DNA from: JBGTBD01 sp041749475
Lineage (GTDB): Bacteria > Pseudomonadota > Alphaproteobacteria > Rickettsiales > UBA998
DNA: 43,950 nucleotides
Assembly (NCBI GenBank): GCA_041749475.1
Contig: JBGTBD010000073.1
Coordinates: 1-43,950 of the forward strand
Reading direction: 5' to 3'
Position numbers and translations under genes: made by a program. Positions within the stretch are counted from its first letter, which is position 1; each line of letters starts with the position of its first letter. This document shows, one piece after another, positions 39,265-43,950 of this stretch. Below the pieces are notes generated by a model, which was not told the origin of the DNA, did no database searches, and worked only from the letters and a program-made list of their open reading frames with translations.

Positions 39265-40513
39265 GCGCCAGACGCAGCGGCATAAAGAGGTCTTTGCCTT
39301 TACGCCCGGTGGAATTCTTTAAGCTGTTGGTGAAGAGTTTCCAGCTATCGATGGCCGTCGTATCCTCCGGCAATAATGTTGCGGCTTTGCTGCAATAGTC
39401 CGTGTCCGCAATAACGGGGGTGACGGGCTGATAGACCAGCTCCCACCAGTCTTTCGCTTCCGTCACCGTATGCAAATTCTCGCGTATCGCGTTCCAGAAG
39501 GTCGCATCCGACGTCACGCCCAATGCTGCAAGCTTTTCCTGTACATCCGCGAACTCGGTGACGTGCAGCAATTTTGCATTGAGCCGCAGCAATTCTTCCT
39601 CGTCATATTGCGCCGCAGAACGTCCGAATTTAGAAAAATCGAATTGCTGCACTAATGCGGCGGCGGACTCGGATAGCTCCACAGAGTCCGACGTTCCCAA
39701 TTTCGCCAGATAGCTCAGAATCGCCAGCGGCAGGAACCCACGCTCACGCAAGCTCCGGATATCCCCGCCGCCTTTCCGCTTGGAAAGCTCACCCTCTTTT
39801 GTGCGCAGCAATGCCAGATGCGCGAACAACGGTGCGGCACTTCCCAACGCTTCGAAAATCTGGATCTGCACGGCGGAATTACTGACGTGATCCTCACCGC
39901 GGATGATATGCGTGATATCCATATCGATATCATCGACCACGGAGGAAAACGTATAAAGCGGAATCCCGTCCTCACGCACCAATACCGGGTCACTCGCATG
40001 GGCGCCCTGGAACTCGCAATGCCCACGCACCATGTCTTCCCACGCAATCGGCGCATCGTTGAGCAGGAAGCGCCAATGCGGCTTTCTGCCTTCCGCGTCA
40101 AATTGCTGTTTCTGCTCATCCGTCAGCTTCAATGCGGCACGGTCATAGACCGGCGGCTTACCGCGCGAGACTTGCAATTTACGGCGGATATCGAGTTCTT
40201 CCTGCGTGTCATAGCACGGGTACAGGCGACCCGCGCCGATCAATTGCTGCATCGCTTCCTTGTAGCGTTCCATGCGCTCGGTCTGCCGCGCTTCCGTCTT
40301 CCATTCCAGCCCCAGCCAGCGCATATCCTCCCGAATTGCGTCTTCATATTCCACCTTGGAACGCTCCTGATCCGTATCATCCATCCTGAGCAAAAACGTC
40401 CCGCCCTCTTTCTCGGTGAACAGCCAGTTCACGATAGCGGTGCGGATATTGCCGACATGGAGATACCCGGTAGGTGACGGGGCGAAACGGACGATGGGCT
40501 TGGGGATATTCAT
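39170..40513 (-). CDS. gltX: Glutamyl-tRNA synthetase GltX
   Basis: Class I synthetase charging tRNA-Glu. 447 residues: APSPTGYLHVGNIRTA (11-26, HIGH as HVGN), RMDDTDQERS, the tRNA-Glu pocket IIRGEDHVSNSA, and GELSKRKGG (241-249, KMSKS as LSKRK). The C-terminal anticodon-binding part looks complete. Alphaproteobacteria often carry two GltX paralogues, one of which may glutamylate tRNA-Gln; which type this is cannot be told here. ATG 40513 follows AGAAGGA. The 3' end overlaps the SGNH gene tail to tail. Confidence 0.96.
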   Translation of the reverse strand: MNIPKPIVRFAPSPTGYLHVGNIRTAIVNWLFTEKEGGTFLLRMDDTDQERSKVEYEDAIREDMRWLGLEWKTEARQTERMERYKEAMQQLIGAGRLYPCYDTQEELDIRRKLQVSRGKPPVYDRAALKLTDEQKQQFDAEGRKPHWRFLLNDAPIAWEDMVRGHCEFQGAHASDPVLVREDGIPLYTFSSVVDDIDMDITHIIRGEDHVSNSAVQIQIFEALGSAAPLFAHLALLRTKEGELSKRKGGGDIRSLRERGFLPLAILSYLAKLGTSDSVELSESAAALVQQFDFSKFGRSAAQYDEEELLRLNAKLLHVTEFADVQEKLAALGVTSDATFWNAIRENLHTVTEAKDWWELVYQPVTPVIADTDYCSKAATLLPEDTTAIDSWKLFTNSLKNSTGRKGKDLFMPLRLALTAREDGPDLSTVFRLLGRERVAKRLQGEAA

Positions 40514-40593
40514 AGTTCCTTCTTACTGTAATTCCTGAACATGCTGGAATGACGGTATAAGAGGATTAGCGCTAAATTACAACCTGAAACGCT

Positions 40594-41079
40594 TTATGAT
40601 TTACCGAACTCCCCGGCATCAACACGCCCTTGAACTCTGATTAATGCCCCCTGATAACGGTTTCGCTCTTCACCACGGACACCATCCATCAACCGAGTAT
40701 AAAACTGGCCCAGTTTGTCACGCGAAGGGCGCTGGATGTTTCTTTCCTCCGCCAAGGAAAATGCATCGTGACCATCCGGCAGAGCCATATGGTGGAAGGA
40801 ACAGTTAATCTCCATCATCGCGGAACGTGCAAATGCGGGAATGGATGGGTCGACCTGCGAGACATCCATCTCAGCGAGCGCGCGAAGCCGCATTTGACCC
40901 TCCAATACTTTCTCCATATCTTTCATACGTGCAAGCTGTAATAAGCTTTCATTTTGAGTCGGTACGTAAGATGTATGTGAACGTGCCGTCTCCCGATTCA
41001 ATTGAGCCAGATGTGCACGAATATCGGTTATATCGATAGCCACCGCTACCGGCGTAATATCAGTATTATTTTGTGACAT
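40594..41079 (-). CDS. Unrecognised soluble protein
   Basis: 161 residues, not recognised. Predominantly helical, charged, with two cysteine-free halves; motifs such as RAHLAQLNRETARSH and SRDKLGQFYTRLMDG suggest amphipathic helices. No signal peptide or membrane segment. ATG 41079 follows GGGGAGGAAA at good spacing, so it is well supported as a gene. Upstream, 41125-41140 carries a shorter variant of the conserved element found before the 29652, 30352 and 31807 genes. A fragment of nadE lies further upstream. Confidence 0.65.
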   Translation of the reverse strand: MSQNNTDITPVAVAIDITDIRAHLAQLNRETARSHTSYVPTQNESLLQLARMKDMEKVLEGQMRLRALAEMDVSQVDPSIPAFARSAMMEINCSFHHMALPDGHDAFSLAEERNIQRPSRDKLGQFYTRLMDGVRGEERNRYQGALIRVQGRVDAGEFGKS

Positions 41080-41143
41080 AATGTTTCCTCCCCTGATGTT
41101 GGGTTATGTCATTAATCGCTGATAGTTACAGTTTGATGACAAA

Positions 41144-41239
41144 CTATACCGTAATCCTGTTGGCCAGTGGCAATTGGCAATCTTGACTAAAGGCCATTTT
41201 GGTAAGCTTCACCCCCGGCAAGGCCTGACGGCGCTTATA
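41144..41239 (-). pseudogene. Diverged duplicate of the nadE 3' end
   Basis: On the minus strand, TAT at 41239 to TAG at 41144 reads Y-K-R-R-Q-A-L-P-G-V-K-L-T-K-M-A-F-S-Q-D and continues to N-R-I-T-V-stop. The intact NadE ends Y-K-R-R-Q-A-P-P-G-V-K-L-T-K-M-A-F-G-R-D and N-R-F-T-L-stop: about 31 residues aligned without gaps, including the stop codon, at about 70 percent identity. AGCTTCACCCCCGGC is identical in both copies (41205-41219 and 41834-41848). A stop codon lies directly before the first codon, so it cannot be part of a larger protein. It is separated from nadE by the orphan gene at 41235-41708. Confidence 0.85.
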
Positions 41240-41708
41240 CTATCGGCAATCCCGGTCCTTTCGGAGAGTCATTCGATCTATCGACCCATGTGCGCTGGGG
41301 GGTCTCTCGATAATAGTGGATTATTTCATCGATGGTGGGTGTCGAAATACCCACGCGTTGCAGTGTCTCCACCAATACAGCGGGATTAGGCTCTCTGTTT
41401 TTATAAAACTCCACGCTAAGTTGCCGTAAATTCTGGCGCGCAAGGTGCGCTAACTTATATGAAACGCGCGCATCATGTTCTGCGCTTCGGACCACATGAA
41501 GACGCATGATTCCTGCCAGCAGTTCGCGGATCGCTTGAGAATTTTCATCTTGAGAAACTCTTTCCATAAAGGATAGCGGGTTTTCCAGATACTTTCGACA
41601 CGCACGTCCAGCCGGGCCGTGAACGCCTCTGAACAGATCGAGGGAATCATCCTGCACACGGCTATATAATATGTCCGATTCTGAGATGGATGCCTGAACT
41701 TCAGTCAT
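41235..41708 (-). CDS. Unrecognised protein lodged between two copies of the nadE end
   Basis: 157 residues, not recognised. Helical, with conserved-looking FRGVHGPAGRACRKYL, SAEHDARVSYKLAHLARQNLRQL and a C-terminal NREPNPAVLVETLQRVGIS-like segment. No signal peptide. ATG 41708 follows GAGGATAA. Its stop TAA lies 5 bp inside the duplicated nadE fragment, so its last codons come from that sequence. It begins 64 bp after the nadE stop and may be co-transcribed with nadE. Confidence 0.65.
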   Translation of the reverse strand: MTEVQASISESDILYSRVQDDSLDLFRGVHGPAGRACRKYLENPLSFMERVSQDENSQAIRELLAGIMRLHVVRSAEHDARVSYKLAHLARQNLRQLSVEFYKNREPNPAVLVETLQRVGISTPTIDEIIHYYRETPQRTWVDRSNDSPKGPGLPIV

Positions 41709-41772
41709 AAATTATCCTCATCATGCATCCGCCATATACGCTTGAATCCATAATATCCGAAAATATGTGCAA

Positions 41773-43386
41773 TTAAAGCGTAAACCGATTGGTCAGCGGG
41801 AAGCGTCTATCGCGTCCGAAGGCCATCTTGGTGAGCTTCACCCCCGGCGGCGCTTGGCGGCGTTTATACTCGGTGAGATAGAGCAGTTTGGCGACTTTTT
41901 CGACCATCTCGCGGTCATACCCCAGCGCCACGATGTCATCGACCGATTTGCGTTCTTCGACCATTTCTTTGAGCATCGGGTCGAGCACGGAATATGGCGG
42001 CAGGGAATCCTCGTCCTTTTGGTTCTCGCGAAGCTCTGCCGATGGTGGTCGCGTGATGATCCGCTCGGGCATGACCCTACCCTCCGGCCCCAGCGCACCC
42101 GCAGGCTTATGTAGGTTCCGCCAGCGCGACAGCTCGAACACATCCGTCTTATAGACGTCCTTCAACACTGAGAACGCGCCGCACATATCACCATAGAGCG
42201 TCGCATACCCCGTCGCCATTTCCGACTTATTGCCGGTGGTAATCAGCAAATGCCCGGTCGAATTACTGATCGCCATCAGCAGTAGTCCGCGCATGCGCGA
42301 CTGAATATTCTCCCGCGCCAGATCGGTCGGCGTATCCTTCACCCCCGTCAGCATCCCGTCCACCGCCACCATTCCCGGCGTGATGGTTAGGATATGGTAG
42401 GACAGCCCCAGCGAGGTCGCCAGCGTCGTCGCGTCAATCACAGAAATATCGGACGTGAACCGCGACGGCAGCATTACGCAATGCACCCGGTCAGGCCCCA
42501 GCGCATCGGCAGCGATGCACGCCGTCAGCGCCGAATCGATACCCCCTGAAAGCCCAATCAGCGCGCCTGAGAAATGGTTTTTTTCGACATAATCCCGAAG
42601 CCCTACCATCATCGCCTGATAGAGCAGCGACCAGTAATCCGGCATCGGCGTCACTTTACCCTGCGCCGAAAGGTCCGCCGCCGCGACATGTTCGGCAAAG
42701 AACGGTAGACGTTGGATGACATTGCCTTCAGCGCTCATCACGAACGACCCACCGTCGAACACCAATTCATCCTGCCCGCCCACCTGATTGACGTATATCA
42801 GCGGCGCGTTACAGCGCATGGCGGCATCCTTGGCCAGTTCCTCGCGCTTATCATGTTTATCCACCTCGAACGGCGATGCATTAGTGACGATCAGCAGATC
42901 AGGCTTCAGCGCCTCGAAATGCGGTCTGAGCCGCCCGCCCCACAGATCCTCGCAGATGAAGAGGCCGATGCGTTTGCCTTTCCATTCGATGATGTCCGGC
43001 ACTGGCCCGCGCTTGAACACGCGCTTCTCGTCGAACACCCCGTAATTAGGCAGATGATGCTTATATTGCTTATGGACGATAGCCCCGCCATCCAGCAGAA
43101 AAGCCGTATTATAAAGCCGCTCCCCCTCTTTCCAGATGCCGCCGACCAGCATCGCCGGACCGTTTGCGGTCAATGTCGCCAGCTTCTCCACCGCCGCCAT
43201 CGCGTCGTCATGAAGTTTGGGTGTATAGATCAAGTCCTCTGGCGGATAGCCGATGACGGACATCTCGGGAAAAATAACCAACTCCGCCCCGTTATGCTTA
43301 GCACGGGCATGGGCCTTCTCCATCGCCTTGCAATTGGCGTCGATATCGCCGACGGTGAAATCGAGCTGGCAGAGAAAAAGGGTCAT
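41773..43386 (-). CDS. nadE: Glutamine-dependent NAD+ synthetase NadE
   Basis: Makes NAD from deamido-NAD with ATP and glutamine. 537 residues. N-terminal nitrilase-like glutaminase domain with the triad E41 (FPEMSVIGYPPEDL), K109 (KHHLPNYG) and C145 (FICEDLWG). C-terminal amidotransferase domain with the ATP pyrophosphatase motif IGLSGGIDSAL (280-285), TGNKSEMATGYATLYGD, and the end YKRRQAPPGVKLT. Length is normal for the two-domain bacterial type. ATG 43386 has AAGG upstream. A decayed copy of its last 31 codons lies at 41144-41239. Confidence 0.96.
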   Translation of the reverse strand: MTLFLCQLDFTVGDIDANCKAMEKAHARAKHNGAELVIFPEMSVIGYPPEDLIYTPKLHDDAMAAVEKLATLTANGPAMLVGGIWKEGERLYNTAFLLDGGAIVHKQYKHHLPNYGVFDEKRVFKRGPVPDIIEWKGKRIGLFICEDLWGGRLRPHFEALKPDLLIVTNASPFEVDKHDKREELAKDAAMRCNAPLIYVNQVGGQDELVFDGGSFVMSAEGNVIQRLPFFAEHVAAADLSAQGKVTPMPDYWSLLYQAMMVGLRDYVEKNHFSGALIGLSGGIDSALTACIAADALGPDRVHCVMLPSRFTSDISVIDATTLATSLGLSYHILTITPGMVAVDGMLTGVKDTPTDLARENIQSRMRGLLLMAISNSTGHLLITTGNKSEMATGYATLYGDMCGAFSVLKDVYKTDVFELSRWRNLHKPAGALGPEGRVMPERIITRPPSAELRENQKDEDSLPPYSVLDPMLKEMVEERKSVDDIVALGYDREMVEKVAKLLYLTEYKRRQAPPGVKLTKMAFGRDRRFPLTNRFTL

Positions 43387-43650
43387 GTGCGGTGGCCTTT
43401 TCTTAAAATATTATCGACAACGCGTAAAGACATAGCGCACCTGCTCTAGAGCGCAACAGAAAGAAATCCGACATCAACTAAATCATGTGTGAAGCGATAC
43501 TTCCTGGACAAGAAATTGAAAATCCGTGACTCTCAACCGGCGGTAGTATATTTATGGATTTCTGATGAATCCCTGATATGCGCCATAGGGCTTTTTGTTT
43601 TATGAGCCGCTACTGTCGGAGCATCATTCAACCCAGTTTGGAGACTTCAC

Positions 43651-43950
43651 ATGCCTTTCACGACCCGCCTGCTATTCACCGCCACCCTTACCGCATTGAC
43701 GGCCACCTCCGCCCTCGCCCAAGTGCAGACCCTGCCTTCGCCGGATCAAGCGCCGTCGCATTATGTGCCGAGCGTCGCCCAGCCGACCGCCGTGCAGCCT
43801 TATTCCAGCCAGCCTTATGGCACTCCTCAACCCGCGACCACCACGACGTCCGGCGGGTATAACTATGACGGTACGAGCAATTCCTTCCAGCCGATGCCCG
43901 GCTCCGCCCCTGTGCCGCCCGCACCGGGCATGGCGCATCCCGCCCCACAT
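43651..43950 (+). CDS. Secreted Pro-rich protein, N-terminal part (runs off the window)
   Basis: The first 100 codons are in the window. The N-terminus M-P-F-T-T-R-L-L-F-T-A-T-L then TALTATSALAQV is a Sec signal peptide with cleavage probably after A-L-A. The mature part is rich in Pro, Thr, Ser, Gln and Tyr (SSQPYGTPQPATTTT, PVPPAPGMAHPAPH), a low-complexity sequence typical of surface-exposed or cell-wall-crossing linkers. ATG 43651 follows TTGGAGA at good spacing. The 264 bp before it (43387-43650) hold no gene. What follows the linker is outside the window, so no function can be assigned. Confidence 0.8.
   Translation, partial: MPFTTRLLFTATLTALTATSALAQVQTLPSPDQAPSHYVPSVAQPTAVQPYSSQPYGTPQPATTTTSGGYNYDGTSNSFQPMPGSAPVPPAPGMAHPAPH

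Noticed and set aside
40528..40553. Palindrome-like stretch upstream of gltX
   Set aside because: ATTCC/GGAAT ends and a GTCAT edge recall the dispersed repeats, but the inner bases do not pair well; too weak to list as a repeat.
43578..43862. 94-codon frame near the window end
   Set aside because: It is out of frame with the signal-peptide gene at 43651, which has a good ribosome binding site.
1..43950. CRISPR arrays, tRNA genes, insertion sequences
   Set aside because: No regularly spaced identical repeats, no tRNA T-loop patterns and no transposase-like frames were seen on either strand by eye; a dedicated scan could still find a tRNA I missed.

Overview
The window looks like chromosomal DNA of an alphaproteobacterium. 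The evidence is a complete mraZ-to-ddl division and cell wall (dcw) cluster, class A RNase P RNA next to mraZ, a DUF1476 (F1-ATPase zeta subunit) gene beside purC, and a purL-bolA-...-grxD arrangement. MurE carries the DNPR signature for meso-diaminopimelate, so the cell has Gram-negative-type peptidoglycan. I cannot name the genus. Some orphan genes resemble what is seen in poorly sampled lineages (Micavibrio-like or Rhodospirillales-like), but that is a guess. Most of the window is GC-rich, with several clearly AT-rich patches.

Layout. 1-13810 (minus strand): ddl (start only), murB, murC, murG, ftsW, murD, mraY, murF, murE, ftsI, ftsL, rsmH, mraZ, packed with 4-bp ATGA overlaps at six junctions. 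13811-14157: regulatory region of the cluster, with a sigma70-type promoter whose start site is covered by four TGGGN-type repeats at 10-bp period (MraZ boxes). 14158-14599: rnpB. 14610-17170 (minus): AmpD-like amidase, DMT exporter, TerB/J-domain protein. 17277-18847: GNAT acetyltransferase, an AT-rich orphan membrane protein, and the ATPase zeta subunit. 18989-27669: purC, purS, purQ, purL, bolA and grxD, interrupted by an orphan, a secreted protein, a divergent CYTH protein, a beta-carbonic anhydrase and a 51-residue lipoprotein. 27745-36052: rpsD, trmJ, cimA and a DUF4870-like gene, interspersed with unrecognised genes, including five Gly/Ala-rich membrane proteins with Gln/Met/Pro-rich tails. 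36162-43950: cysS, an SGNH hydrolase, gltX, two orphan genes, nadE, and the start of a secreted Pro-rich protein.

How the genes work together: the first third makes lipid II and the divisome transpeptidase/flippase set, and ampD probably recycles wall fragments. The pur genes supply IMP, with PurS/PurQ/PurL forming the FGAM synthase complex. bolA and grxD belong to iron-sulfur handling. cimA starts isoleucine synthesis from pyruvate, nadE makes NAD, and rpsD, trmJ, cysS and gltX serve translation.

The most notable items are: (a) a diverged second copy of the last 31 codons of nadE lying beyond an orphan gene, as if something had integrated at the nadE 3' end; (b) a three-way-junction palindromic element inserted in frame in cysS; (c) a TesA-like SGNH hydrolase with Cys in place of the nucleophilic Ser; (d) a group of glycine-zipper membrane proteins, three of which share an upstream DNA element; and (e) MraZ boxes placed on the mraZ transcription start.
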